Below, in pieces: positions 43,617 to 53,379 of a DNA stretch of 64,000 nt. Numbering within the stretch: the first letter of the stretch is position 1; each line of letters begins with the position of its first letter. This DNA comes from Agapetus fuscipes. Lineage: Eukaryota; Arthropoda; Insecta; Trichoptera; Glossosomatidae. Below the pieces are notes generated by a model. That model worked only from the letters and a program-made list of their open reading frames with translations. It did no database searches and was not told where the DNA came from. Position numbers and translations under genes: made by a program. The stretch spans positions 2,356,001 through 2,420,000 of the forward strand of contig OX637334.1 of assembly GCA_951799405.1 (NCBI GenBank), read 5' to 3'.

Positions 43617-43990
43617 CCTGTTACTGCTTCCAGTATCCATGTATGGCTTGGAAACAAAAGGACTCACTCAGTATAGCGCCAACAGACTGAGGACGTGCAA
43701 AAAAGACATTGAAAGGAGGATGCTGAGAATCAGCCTCAGAGACAAACAAAACCAGGAGATCCGTAGACGCCCTGGTGTCACTGATGTCATACAGCGAGAG
43801 GCCTGCTTCAAGTGGCACTGGGCTGGTCACGTTGCAAGGCAGGACCGTGACAGGTGGCCGAAAAGGATCGTCCAGTAGCGGCCCAGGATAGACCCTAACT
43901 GAGATGGCTGAATACAACAGCGAATAGACAGAAATGGAGATGACTGAAGGAGGCCTACGTCCTGGAGTGGACTGAGAAAGACAGATATAT
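43617..43990 (+). pseudogene. RTE-like LINE, C-terminal fragment
   Basis: Reads LETKGLTQYSANRLRTCKKD, RRMLRISLRDKQNQEIRRRP, WHWAGHVARQDRDRWPKRIV, then stops, and the end EAYVLEW in a shifted frame. Homologous to residues ~130-282 of the 18.3 kb frame, but older. 5' truncated. Confidence 0.7.
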
Positions 43991-44790
43991 TAAGGGTTTT
44001 TATTTAAGGTACCTTGTGCGGGAGATATCCTGTATTATAATTTTTTGGGGATTGTTTTATTGAAAGACTTTGTGTATTCTACATACATTATTTAAAGAAG
44101 CCAACCTTGCTTACCTCTTTTTATTCTGAATTTGAGTTTTTTGAGTTCTTTATGAGGTAGGTATTAAATTTATTACAAAATCTTAATATAACCTTGAAGC
44201 CAACGATAGAAACTAACCTAAAAACAGAAATATTTCTTATATACTTGGATGTGGAAATAAGTCTTTAATTCAAAAAGCCGAGACAAATAAGCTATCCATA
44301 GAATTATTTTTCGTAACATCTATCGTCAAAATACATATAATTTAAAACTTATCATCTTTTAATTACAGCTTTTTATTTGTATTTCCCATTTTATTATTGT
44401 AGATTCTTTACTCAAAATGATATAAAACATTTCTTCGTTATATTCTTCATAAAATCTTCACTAAGCCAGAATCTGTAGGTAAAGAATCTTTACGAAGCCA
44501 GAATCCCCATAGAGTCTTGAGAATCTTCTAGAAGTTAACAACTTTAGATGCTAACATTACTCCACAAATGCATTTCTTTTCTTAACTCTACGATGTTCCA
44601 GCGTTTTGCAATCATAAACACGCCAACTAGGTCTGCTTAGATCTTCATACATCGCGCATATTCTTATTTAACCAGGAGGTTAATCATTTAGGACGTTTTT
44701 ACTTATTTCAGGGTAGAAAAAAAATATTTAATTTTGTTTTAAAAAGAAGCGACAAAAGCATACCTTTTTTTTTTTATCTTGGGTGCTATT
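43991..44790. other. AT-rich stretch
   Basis: GTGCGGGAGATATCCTGTAT at ~44015 may be a scrap of Repeat D. Otherwise nothing recognised. Confidence 0.4.
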
Positions 44791-44794
44791 TTTT

Positions 44795-44872
44795 ACCAAA
44801 GGCCGGTCACCACAGGTCCATCCAGCCTTACAGCAATTGGTCTAAGGTCGCAGAGGGCTCTTGAGGTGTCTA
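44795..44872 (+). repeat. SINE-B fragment
   Basis: ACCAAAGGCCGGTCACCACA, CAGAGGGCTCTTGAGGTGT, with an internal deletion. Confidence 0.7.
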
Positions 44873-45118
44873 TAATCTATAATCTAAGTTGCAAGGATAT
44901 ATTCATTCAAAGCTCTCAGATGTATGCCCACAAACAAACACGTGTAGTTCGCGCTTACAAATGCTGATTGTGTACTTACAAATAAAATTCAAACCTCAAA
45001 TGAACATAAGCCCCACAACTTTTGCCGACCTTCCCTGAAACAGGGGTGACACTGGCAAAGTGAAACATTTTGTACAGTATGGGTGGTCAGCCTCATACCA
45101 ACCTATAAGTCAAGGAAT
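44873..45118 (-). repeat. Repeat A copy, full length
   Basis: ATAATCTAAGTTGCAAGGAT to ACCTATAAGTCAAGGAAT. A second ATACCAACCTATAAG follows, the end of another copy, into which the hAT element went. Confidence 0.9.
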
Positions 45119-45278
45119 ATACCAACCTATAAGTAGGGACTGGAAAATTTCGCGATCGCGATAAAACGAATTTATTCGCGAATTTTGATGTTTTTACGCG
45201 AATAACGCGAAATTTGAGGTTTTATGCAAATATCGCGAATTTTCGTACTTTTGGTAGAAATTGTGCGAAAAAGTTGTT

Positions 45279-45363
45279 ATGTGTCGCTTCTGCAACGCAA
45301 CTATTTTGTGGGAAAGAAAAGATTCCTGTGAAAACCCTTTGCAAGGTGCAAAGCACAGAAAAA
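45279..45363 (+). pseudogene. hAT transposase fragment: zinc finger start
   Basis: The plus frame reads MCRFCNATILWERKDSC, then GAKHRK. The C-x2-C ... H pattern fits a BED/CGGBP1-like zinc finger at the start of a hAT-type transposase. The frame is then cut by the SINE insertion at ~45366. The frame is not the longest open one here; it was chosen by motif. Confidence 0.6.
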
Positions 45364-45365
45364 AT

Positions 45366-45640
45366 GGTCGGTGTTATAGCCGAGGGGGCCAAGTGGGCTG
45401 ATCTTTCAACGTTGAAACACGCTAGAACGCTAGACGCGGGGTTCGATCCCCGCCTGGGTCATTTGACCATAAATTTGATCCTGGTTCAACAAATGTAATT
45501 GGGTAATTATAAATGAATAATTAATTAAAATGAACAATACTCGTAATGAATTTTTCATTAATGATATTAATACCTGTTTCTGGCCAGGCAGAGTAGGTTG
45601 GTGAATTGCATTCCTATTCACAAATCTATTTTATTAAAAA
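45366..45640 (+). repeat. tRNA-headed SINE inside the hAT element
   Basis: A tRNA-like part at 45385-45465 ends with GCGGGGTTCGATCCCCGCC (T-arm and B box). An AT-rich body follows, ending TTTATTAAAAAAATAAATGA. It separates the two transposase pieces, so it is an insertion. Not related in sequence to SINE-B or SINE-C heads. Confidence 0.55.
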
Positions 45641-45654
45641 AATAAATGATAAGC

Positions 45655-45885
45655 AGAACTGTCCTGGACATCCAAACAGACTTGAATCGTGACATCAATG
45701 AAATAGGAAATACATCAAGGAGTGAAGCTGCTGCTGGATTAGCCAAGAGCACAACTTGAGGCTTTCATAAAAGCCAACATCCCTCGAAAAAATTAGATAA
45801 CCCTCATCTAGAGAGACTAAATTTAATATTTTAAAAGGATATTGCAGGGTATTCGGAGTGTCATTCAAATATTAATAATATTTTT
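45655..45885 (+). pseudogene. hAT transposase fragment: segment after the zinc finger
   Basis: Reads DLNRDINEIGNTSRSEAAAG, LAKST, and in a shifted frame LEAFIKANIP, then NPHLERLN and AGYSECHSN. This resembles the conserved 'F...ANIPL.KL..P.L..F' segment of CGGBP1-related hAT proteins. Frameshifts and stops show it is dead. The catalytic part is missing. Confidence 0.5.
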
Positions 45886-45899
45886 ATTTTTTTTAGTGT

Positions 45900-46036
45900 T
45901 GATCTGTTAACACAGTGAAAGTCCATTTTTATAAATATTTAAAAATATAAATGGTAAAACATTCTTTTAATTCACTTTATTTAATAAAGTGAATTAAAAC
46001 AATGTTTTACCATTTATATTTTTAAATATTTATACA
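45900..46036 (+). mobile_element. Palindromic Penelope-type element without ribozyme
   Basis: Starts GTTAACACAGTGAAAGTCCA. Arms AAAAATATAAATGGTAAAAC and their inverse around TTTAATAAA. A single arm of the same family is at 56066-56120. Confidence 0.65.
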
Positions 46037-46205
46037 AATATTAATACTTTTTTCAATCAATGTTTTTTTGTAAGGTGTATTGATTCAGATGTTGTTTATT
46101 CATTATCTAGGTTTTTGGCAGTTACTTCGTGAAAGTTCATTTTAATAGATTAAAATAAAAAAAACTTATTTGTTACAATTCACATGAGCTTTTATTATTT
46201 TTTAA

Positions 46206-46254
46206 ACACTACCGGTTTCGGGAGAAGCAATACCTCCCATCTTCAGGTGTAAAT
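46206..46254 (-). ncRNA. Hammerhead-like ribozyme motif
   Basis: ACAC / CTGAAGA / extra U / GGGAG...CTCCC / GAAA / ACCGGT / A / GTGT. All fixed core positions fit. It lies just outside the coding part, where Penelope-like elements are known to carry hammerheads. Confidence 0.7.
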
Positions 46255-46300
46255 ATAAACTAACATACAAATACAATACATTATGACGTGAGGATTTGAA

Positions 46301-47218
46301 TTACTGAGGGGGAGGGGGGGGAGTGTTATGTGGGCGGGGTGTAGTAGGAAACATAGAAAGTAGGGGAGAAGTGTTAGGAAATATAATACTATTTAAGAGG
46401 TTATTTACTGAATTAATATTTTTTTGGATTTCTAGGTTTTCAAAATTATTCATGATTTTACCTTTGTAGGGAATGGAGTGAAGGAGTTTTAGTGTGTGGG
46501 TATGAAAGGAATGGTTAGACTCTATTATATGGTTGGCGAATTCAGAATGACCGTTGCTTGTTAGGCAACGGCGGTGTTCTTGAATTCTAGTTTTAAGGTT
46601 TCTTGCAGTTTGACCTATATATTTCAGATCGCAATCTCCACAAGAGATCTCGTAAACTCCACTTTTCATCATGTAGTCTATTTTATCTTTTGAGTTAAAG
46701 AGGATAGTTTTTAAGTTCGTATTTGTATAAAACGCGGGCTTAATATTGGTGGGGAGTATTTTTGAAATTTTGGTGGATAATGGGCCTGTGTATACAATTT
46801 TTTTCCAGTATTTATTTTCTGTGATATTATTATCGAGTCCAGAGTACAGATATCTTTTGGTAAGTATTTTATGTTTTTTATTATTAAGTAATTTGTCTAT
46901 TAGTTTGTGTTCATATCCATTGTTGCTGGCTATTAGTTTGATGGTTGACAGTTCCTGATTGTAATCATTATTATTGAGTGGGATTGTGAGAAGTCTGTTG
47001 ATCATTGAGTGGAAACTAGCTAATTTATGTGCGGTGGGGTGGGAGGAGTGAAACGGGATTACAGTGTCAGTGTGTGTTGGTTTACGATAGATGTTGAAAT
47101 TTAGTTTATTATTTTTTATTTTAATAGAGATGTCTAGGAAGTTTAAGTTATTATCGGTGTTTTTCTCAAGTGTGAATTTAATCTTGTTGTGTAGAGTATT
47201 AATGTGGGAAAGGAGAAA
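46301..47218 (-). CDS. Penelope-like ORF: end of reverse transcriptase plus GIY-YIG endonuclease
   Basis: The open frame, read without a needed Met, starts at the truncation (~47218) with NNLNFLDISIKIKNNKL and NIYRKPTHTDTVIPFHSSHP, then HKLASFHSMINRLLTIPL. This is the conserved end of Penelope-like reverse transcriptases. About 130 residues later the GIY-YIG nuclease follows: GVYEISCGDCDLKYIGQTA, then KTRIQEHRR and FANHIIESNH. In this family the nuclease nicks the target for primed reverse transcription. The C-terminus is a proline run (PRPHNTPPPPPQ). The RT catalytic palm is missing. No internal stops, so probably not old. Confidence 0.85.
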   Translation of the reverse strand, partial: FLLSHINTLHNKIKFTLEKNTDNNLNFLDISIKIKNNKLNFNIYRKPTHTDTVIPFHSSHPTAHKLASFHSMINRLLTIPLNNNDYNQELSTIKLIASNNGYEHKLIDKLLNNKKHKILTKRYLYSGLDNNITENKYWKKIVYTGPLSTKISKILPTNIKPAFYTNTNLKTILFNSKDKIDYMMKSGVYEISCGDCDLKYIGQTARNLKTRIQEHRRCLTSNGHSEFANHIIESNHSFHTHTLKLLHSIPYKGKIMNNFENLEIQKNINSVNNLLNSIIFPNTSPLLSMFPTTPRPHNTPPPPPQ

Positions 47219-47568
47219 CCGGTAGTGTTTAAAAAATAATAAAAGCTCATGTGAATTGTAACAAATAAGTTTTTTTTTTTTTTTTTTTTTTTTTTTATTT
47301 TAATCTATTGTTTATTCATTGTTTTTGAAGGTACATATTGTTGTTTATATGATAAATTGTGAATATTAGTAAAATCTAGAGTTTTGCAATTACATAAACC
47401 TTTATTTCGATCAAATCAACCCTAAAAATTACACCGAATCTCCCCGTTTATCATAAAAAATAACGCGAATTTCCCTGTTTTTGATCAAAAATAACGCGAA
47501 TTTCCCAAAAAAATAACGCGAATTTCGCAAAAAATAACACCACTTTTTTCCAGTCCCTACCTATAAGT

Positions 47569-48750
47569 CAAGTACATATCAGGTGTGATTCAAACAAATA
47601 CAGCGCTCACTAAGTAAATCATCCTAATGTATTATTATCATAGCTACATAACAGTAAGAGTTTTAGGCTTACACGGCCGGCTGTCACAGTTTTCATCAAG
47701 ATCATCTTCATCATCACAGCACACTACACGCTGAAAAAACCTATCGTAGACATGGGCGATACGTCCGGAAGCACCAGTGCCACGGCAATAGACCACGGCA
47801 ACAGATCCCGGAAAACATCACTCCAAGATAACAGTATTTTAAATCGGACCTCATAAAAACCAAAAAGCTTAAAAAGCCGCAGTTTTGAAACGTTCATAGA
47901 AGGATTTCATTCTTTCAAGTAGAGAAGAAAATAATCAGATGCCAAAAAGTCTATACTGTTATGTACATAACAAATACATATAAATGCTAGGTAGGTAGGT
48001 AGGTGTATTAGTTATGGCCGATGAGAGGTGGAGTAATTATTATAGGTACCTAAGAAAGAGACATTCAATTATGTACCTACTGGAAGCTTTATGTTCTGGA
48101 AGGTTCCAGCAAAATTGGCTTCTAGTAACTACTGTCTTTGGGAGAATAAAGGGCTGCAAGCGGCTCGCAAAAGTCAGTCTTGATACGACGCTCTGCTTTT
48201 GAACAAGAAAGACATTGTAAGTGAAGACCAACTGTGAAATAATGTTAAGTGCTAAACCACAAATGTGAATTGTTAAAAATAAAAATAAATTGTTAAACAA
48301 ATCCAAGTGTAAAATCCTGTAAAGAAGGCCAGTTTTTTTTTAATTTGAAGCCTTTTTGAACCTTAAAAACACAACAATACAAATCTGCTTGAGCTTCGTT
48401 GGGTAAACATCACTTTTCTTCCCGTTATTGTAGATGCCTTAACCATTACACAACTCGGACGTTTTCATTCCAATCAACGTTGTTTTTAATAAAAATGGAA
48501 ATTTCCCGCGCAGTTTACTCCCGGCCGAGCATTTGAATGCATATTTTACTCCAATAATGCATTTTCTTTGCCCGGTTATCTTCAGTAACTTGGGTGAGCC
48601 AAGATGAAGGATTTATTTTCCGTTTAAATTCAACCCAAGAAAAATAATGGAAATTCTTTGTTGTTTAAAAATCTTTGGTGTTTATTTATAGTATTTTTGA
48701 AAGAATAAGCCATCACGAGTATTTTGTTGTTGTTTAAATTTATAAAACTT
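47569..48750. other. Unassigned stretch
   Basis: Starts with SINE-B scraps at ~47583-47630 (GTGATTCAAACAAATACAGC, AAATCATCCTAATG). A GTAG microsatellite is at 47986-48003. A 62-codon plus frame at 48014 has no family likeness. Confidence 0.4.
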
Positions 48751-48756
48751 TGAATC

Positions 48757-49180
48757 TTGCATGTTGAAAGCACCTATTCTCATCAGATCACAAAAGTTAA
48801 GCAACATTGGGCGCGGATGCTACCTAGATGGGGGACCGCTCAGGTACACTGCGTGTTGTTGGCATCTCTTGGACCGGTCCGTAGTCCAGTGGCAACACTT
48901 CGGACTCGTAAATGGAAGGTTCTGGATTTGAATCCCGGCGGAGCACAAAAATATAGCATTTATATTTGCAAATGTGCTCTTCGCTGCGTTGAAAAATTCA
49001 TAAACCTTTACCAAAGACCGGTCACTGAAAGGTCCATCCAACCTTACAACAACTGGGTCTTGCTTGAGAATAGGCGCTTTCTACAGAGACGACCAAGCTC
49101 GCAGAGGGCTCTTGAGGTGTGATACACACAAAAACAGCGTTCACCAAAAAAATCAAATTAATATTTTTATTATTATACCT
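48757..49180 (+). repeat. SINE-B with 5S rRNA head, near complete
   Basis: 5S part 48758-48868 (CATGTTGAAAGCACC, AAGTTAAGCAACATTGGGCG, GGGGGACCGCTCAGGTACAC), tRNA-like part (GGACCGGTCCGTAGTCCAGT, B box GGATTTGAATCCC), body, then the L2-like 3' end AGAGGGCTCTTGAGGTGTGA with an ATT-rich tail (ATTTTTATTATTAT). The best example of the full layout. Confidence 0.9.
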
Positions 49181-49215
49181 ATTCAATTGTTTAATTGATT
49201 TAAGAGTCACGTCAT

Positions 49216-49350
49216 GAGAAATGAGAAATACCGCCTTCTTCATATTATTATCATACAGGGTAAGATTGAGGGGAGAAGATCTCAGGGACGCTGAAGGACA
49301 TCGTGGCTGGAAAACCCGCGACAATGGCTCAACGAACTTCTATCTTTGAT
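49216..49350 (+). pseudogene. RTE-like LINE C-terminal fragment
   Basis: NEKYRLLHIII, then IQGKIEGRRSQGR and W-rich remains (TSWLENPRQWLNELL). Same type as 13490-13640. Confidence 0.5.
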
Positions 49351-49354
49351 AGAA

Positions 49355-49762
49355 GTGGCGCCAAAAGAGCACAAGCAGGCACATGCAAGTTCGCATGTAC
49401 ACATGCCTGGACATCCCTGCAAGAAGGCCCCGCACTGTTTTTGAAGACAGGGTATTCAAAGCGGCCGCTCCAATGACTTGGAACGCTATTCCCACCTCAC
49501 TGGATTTGGAGAGACTGTTTAAAAGACGTCTCAAGACTCATCTCTTCGTCCAATCATATGGACAAGCGCCTTTGTAGTGGACACAATGTCATAAAAGGCG
49601 ATATATAAATTTTATTTTAATTATTAATACAAAATAAATTAAACGAACTTTGCACCATTAACTTCCACCGCCTTTCCCTGAAACAGGGGTGGCATTGGCA
49701 AAAGTAAACCAAGTTTTTAAAGCATCGTGTGTCAGCTTCACACCAACCTTTTAGTCAAAGAA
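49355..49762 (-). repeat. Repeat A copy, diverged, split by a LINE fragment
   Basis: Left part 49360-49401 (CACAAGCAGGCACATGCAAG) and right part 49655-49762 (TTCCACCGCCTTTCCCTGAA to ACCTTTTAGTCAAAGAAA). Confidence 0.75.
49402..49640 (+). pseudogene. CR1/L2-like LINE, C-terminal fragment
   Basis: Frame with VFEDRVFKAAAPMTWNAIPT and FKRRLKTHLFVQSYGQ, ending at a stop at 49575, then GTAGTGGACACAATGTCATA and an AT-rich tail. This is the same C-terminal block as in the 7.9, 14.1 and 53.5 kb fragments, but from a different family. 5' truncated and nested in Repeat A. Confidence 0.7.
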
Positions 49763-49802
49763 ATTGTATTTTTATTTTTAATTCGGAAGGATGTCGTAAA
49801 AA

Positions 49803-49855
49803 TTAATCTACAACTGTAACTCTGTCGCGATTCCGCTAGGGGTGACCAATGGCTT
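49803..49855 (-). repeat. LINE-A2 3' end fragment
   Basis: CAACTGTAACTCTGTCGCGA, TTCCGCTAGGGGTGACCA. Confidence 0.6.
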
Positions 49856-50225
49856 ACGACAACGGTTCAAAAAAAATAAACCAGCCCATTTTTAGAGCTG
49901 CAGCGTCTAAATTACACAAATAAGCCGTTATTCGATAGAAGTGAACTAAAACCAAAAACACTCGTTATTTTTATTGCTTTAAAAGTGCAGTATACAAATG
50001 ATCAGATTAATGTCTTGTATCAGATTTAAGCAATGAGACGGTTTTTTACTCTCGAGTTTAAAGTCTAAGCAGTTTTTTACTGCCAGGTCTGAGCGCATCT
50101 CCCTTGTAGGATCTCATTAAATATCTCATGGTAGAGTCAGCGTATAAGAAGTAGAGTGCATCCCGTGTAAGGCAGCTACAGATAGATCAATATCTATATA
50201 ATCTAAGCTTCAAAAATATATTGAC
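49856..50225. other. Unassigned stretch
   Basis: Nothing recognised except the start of a Repeat A tail at ~50197 (ATAATCTAAGCTTCAAAAAT). Confidence 0.4.
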
Positions 50226-50229
50226 ATAA

Positions 50230-50645
50230 AAAAAAACGTAGCTAAGGTACACATATAGTGTAACTTCTTGCGTGCGTATCCCCGAAGGAGTTGACCGGCC
50301 TCACACCATTCACTTTCAGTTGAAGTGGGGGTTTCCCAGCTCCCGGGAGGGCTGGTTCTCATTTCTTATGAAGGCTGAGTAAACCATGAGAACAAACCCT
50401 GGCTCTCGGCATGGAATGCAAGCATTCTACCAAGTCGTCGCTACAAAGCGCCAATTCTCAAGCAAGACCCAGTTGCTGTGAGGCTGGATGGACATTTGGT
50501 GACCGGTCATTGGTAAAGGCTTATAAGTTTTTAAAACCAACGAAGAGCAAATTTGAAAATAAGCACGGTGTTTTTTTGTGCCGGGACTCGAACCCACAAT
50601 CTTCCATTCAGAGTCCGAAGTGCTACCACTGAACTACGGACCGGT
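50230..50645 (-). repeat. Composite SINE-C + SINE-B
   Basis: Right end is the SINE-B head (complement of GGACCGG, B box GGGTTCGAGTCCC), left end the SINE-C terminal block (ACACATATAGTGTAACTTC). The junction between the two lost a few bases (CTACCAAGTCGTCGC). It lies inside a Repeat A (tail 50197-50229, rest from 50660). Confidence 0.85.
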
Positions 50646-50659
50646 TGTATCTCAGCTCA

Positions 50660-51095
50660 GTATCTTCAATTTATGTTGCAAGATGATAATATTGACTTTT
50701 CAAATTCATATTAAATGCATGCCCACAAACAGACGTGTGAGTTACTGTAATTGTAATTGTAAGTCTTTCGCCATTCCGCTAGCGGTGGCCAGAGTCTCTG
50801 AAGAGCAGCCTCCATTTCTTTCTATCCTTACATATGTACCTCTCACAATTCATTCATATCCATCACCTTTTCCATACATTTTCTTCTTTTACGCTCACTT
50901 TGTATATCCCATTCTTTCACTATCTCCTCAATCTGATCACTCCATATTTTCTCGGTATGGAGTGATAAAATAAAGTTCGCGCCTACAAATGCTGCATGTG
51001 TACTTGCAAATTAAAATCCAAACAGGAAATGAACATAAACCCTACAACTTTTGCCGACCTTTCCTGAAACAGGGGTGACATTAGCAAAGTGAAAC
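50660..51095 (-). repeat. Repeat A copy split by LINE-A2
   Basis: 50665-50745 (TTTATGTTGCAAGATGATAA...AACAGACGTGTGAGTTACT) and 50970-51095 (AAGTTCGCGCCTACAAATGC to AGCAAAGTGAAACA). Confidence 0.78.
50750..50970 (-). pseudogene. LINE-A2 3' fragment
   Basis: Minus strand encodes the end of a LINE-A-like ORF (KRRKCMEKVMDMNEL-type residues, decayed) and then the 3' end GGCCACCGCTAGCGGAATGG with CAATTACAATTACAG-type tail. Nested inside a Repeat A. Confidence 0.65.
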
Positions 51096-51109
51096 AAACT
51101 AAAAGTATA

Positions 51110-51295
51110 AAAAGGTTTTAATTTAATATTTTTAATTTAAGGATTAATTCCAATAAAAACACTGTTTAATTTTCACTTATATATAATTTATTTCAAAACA
51201 ATTATATATCAGTGAAAATTAAACAGTGTTTTTATCGGAATTAATCCTTAAATAAAAAATATTAATCGAAATGAATTTTCACAGTGTTAATACAC
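51110..51295 (+). mobile_element. Palindromic Penelope-type element
   Basis: Arms AAGGATTAATTCCAATAAAA...CAGTGTTTAATTTTCACT and inverse around an AT-rich centre. The right end TTTTCACAGTGTTAATACAC is identical to the end of the 63.5 kb element. Confidence 0.72.
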
Positions 51296-51500
51296 AAGCA
51301 ATACAAAATATAAAAAGGTTTTTTTTATTGTTGTCCATGAAAATGTCCATGAAAGTTTATCCATTTATTTTATAGTAGGTACTTGTGGCATGCCTGTATC
51401 CGTTTTCCATCTCGTCTCTCCTTTTAGATGTAAGGTTTTCTCCAATATTAATTTACTTGAGAGGGAGGAACAAAAGGGAGACTTAACAGTTCCTGTTAGA

Positions 51501-51775
51501 GGTTGTTAGAGAGCAGTCTTACCCTGTGCCCGTATTCACCAACGCTTACTTAGTGAGCACTGTGAATATCACACAGATAAACCTTACACAGGTTGTTAGA
51601 GAGCAGTCTTACCCTGTGCACGTATTCACCAACGCTTACTTAGTTAGCACTGTGAATACCACACAGGTAAACCGTGCACTTCGTGTTAGAAGTTACCAGG
51701 GAGCAGTCTTACTCAACGCTTGTATTCACAGACGCTTACTTAAGTGAGTACTACGAAATTCACGCAGGTACGAGT
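51501..51775 (+). repeat. Tandem repeat, three ~90-100 bp units
   Basis: GAGCAGTCTTACCCTGTG at 51511 and 51601, and GAGCAGTCTTACTCAACG at 51701. Each is followed by GTATTCAC.AACGCTTACTTA and by GTAAACC/CAGGTA. Confidence 0.8.
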
Positions 51776-52385
51776 ACTCAGACTCTTAATGCAGATTTGA
51801 GATAGCACCGTGAATATTCTAACAAATCCTTAAATAAAAGAATTTTACTTTTACTGCCAATTTTAGAAGACAAATCCAATTGATTAAGTTTGTGATTGCA
51901 GAACAATAGATATGTAAAAGAAATCAACTTTGTCACCCATGAATAACCAGATGTTTTGTGTATAAAGCTTAACAAAAATTCTCAGCTTGTATAAGTATTA
52001 AGAACCTTGTTTTGTTATGGAAATTTACCTTAAAATTAAAGTTTTCATCTTTAACAATAATTGCCAGTGCAAATTCATTGAAACAATCATGAAAAATAAA
52101 CGCCTTGTTTTAATACCAAAAAAATCCTTTTAGGAGAACATTTTTTTGTAGGAAATATTTCGTTTGTTCAACTGTAAATGAATTGGTTATAAAATTCTTA
52201 AGTGTCGTTTTAGGCATTACTCTGAACTGTTGGTGAAAACCGTCACTAGAGTATCACATTTATGTTACGGTGAACATTTTCTCCTCACAAAGTGAAATTA
52301 CTTGAACTATGCCAGCTGATTGAAGGTAAAGTAGCGAAATATAAAGAGCAGAAAGAACACATGGTATATTTCAATGTCATCGCTC
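51776..52385. other. AT-rich stretch
   Basis: Nothing recognised. Confidence 0.4.
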
Positions 52386-52920
52386 AGTCGATAGCTCAGT
52401 TGGTAGAGTGCTTGCACTCCATACCAAGAGCTCGGGTTCTATTTCCACTAGAAAGAAACTGTGAAAGGAAAAAGGGAAAAGGGACGACCGAGAAAAGTAG
52501 GTATGGAGTGATCAGATTGAGGACATTGTGAAAGAATGGGATGTACAAAGTGAGCGTAAAAGAAGAAAATGTATGAAAAAGGTGATGGATATGAATGAAC
52601 TGAAAGAGGTATGTAAGGATAGTAAAAATGGAGGCAACTCTGCAGAGGCTCTGGCCACCCCTAGCGGAATGGCAACAGAGTTACAGTTACAGTATGTCAG
52701 AAATAATTTCCCGTTTCGGTGTTTATTTCAAGCCCAAAATAAAATGCTAACGAGGTTTATTTAGCCTTCACAATAAATGCGTACCAGTCCCCTTGTGAGC
52801 TGGAAAACAACTACTTCAACTGAATTGGTTGACCTAAAGCTGGCCTCCTTACCTTTAAAAATAAAAAAAGGTTGCGAACCCTTCAGGGAAAACGCAGCAA
52901 GAAGTTACACTTAGTAGCTT
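52386..52920 (+). repeat. SINE-C copy split by LINE-A2
   Basis: Head with AGCTCAGTTGGTAGAGTGC at 52394, body resumes at 52695 (GTCAGAAATAATTTCCCGTT) and runs to AGCAAGAAGTTACACTTAG. Part of the B box region was lost at the insertion point (GGGTTCTATTTCC). Confidence 0.78.
52448..52694 (+). pseudogene. LINE-A2 3' fragment
   Basis: Reads RKKGKGRPRK-type remains, then WDVQSERKRRKCMKKVMDMN and ELKEVCKDSK. The 3' end GGCCACCCCTAGCGGAATGG is followed by ACAGAGTTACAGTTACAG. The ORF end is homologous to LINE-A (NKRRTCMKKVMTLDEMKEVC), but the 3' UTR is not Repeat A. Confidence 0.75.
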
Positions 52921-52999
52921 TTTTTTCAAAAAAATGATCCTCAATATTTTAATGATTATTTGTGTAAACTTGACATAACTATTATTAATGTAGACTTGT

Positions 53000-53072
53000 T
53001 ATGAAGCTGACCATGCATACTGTAAAAATGACACCTTTTTTTCAGGGAAGGCCGGTAAAAGTTACAGGGCTT
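53000..53072 (+). repeat. Repeat A 5' fragment, decayed
   Basis: ACTTGTTATGAAGCTGACCA to GGCCGGTAAAAGTTACAGGG. Confidence 0.65.
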
Positions 53073-53379
53073 AACCAATCTTTTATTTGAACAAATTATC
53101 CACCTACTTAGTGTCTTATTCATTCAGCAGCCATAGCTCAGAAGCTAATATTCTTTTACAAAGAAAATACCTCTTAATCTTTTGGTTGAGCTAACTTGGC
53201 GCTTGTATAACATGCGGCCATATTGTAACAGCGGTTTTGTTGGAGAAATACAAAAGCAAAGTTGGCAAAATGCCCACTTGTAACATGTGGAAGAATGGTA
53301 ACAATTTTCTTATATTTCCAGCAACCTAATAATGATAAAATTATTACCCTGGGGTGGAAGTCTCGAAGACCGTCGATAA

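Larger units (their letters stand above)
46105..47307 (-). mobile_element. Penelope-like element with inverted ends
   Basis: 1203 bp flanked by the 13 bp duplication TTGTTTATTCATT (46092-46104 and 47308-47320). The left end carries TCTAGGTTTTTGGCAG and an arm with a hammerhead motif. The right end carries the inverse arm (CTCATGTGAATTGTAACAAA) and a long T run. The element is 5' truncated within the RT. Confidence 0.88.
45134..47560 (+). mobile_element. Nested hAT element with 8 bp target duplication
   Basis: Inverted ends TAGGGACTGGAAAA and TTTTCCAGTCCCTA, flanked by CCTATAAG on both sides (45126-45133 and 47561-47568), the 8 bp duplication of hAT transposons. The subterminal regions are full of CGCGAA words (ATAACGCGAATTTCCC repeated near 47462, 47490 and 47512, and inverse forms at 45150-45240). 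It holds transposase fragments, a tRNA-headed SINE, a Penelope-type palindrome and a full Penelope-like element, all inserted later. Confidence 0.85.

Noticed and set aside
43218..43667. 149-codon minus-strand open frame
   Set aside because: Composition is not protein-like, and its start overlaps the decayed RTE fragment on the other strand.
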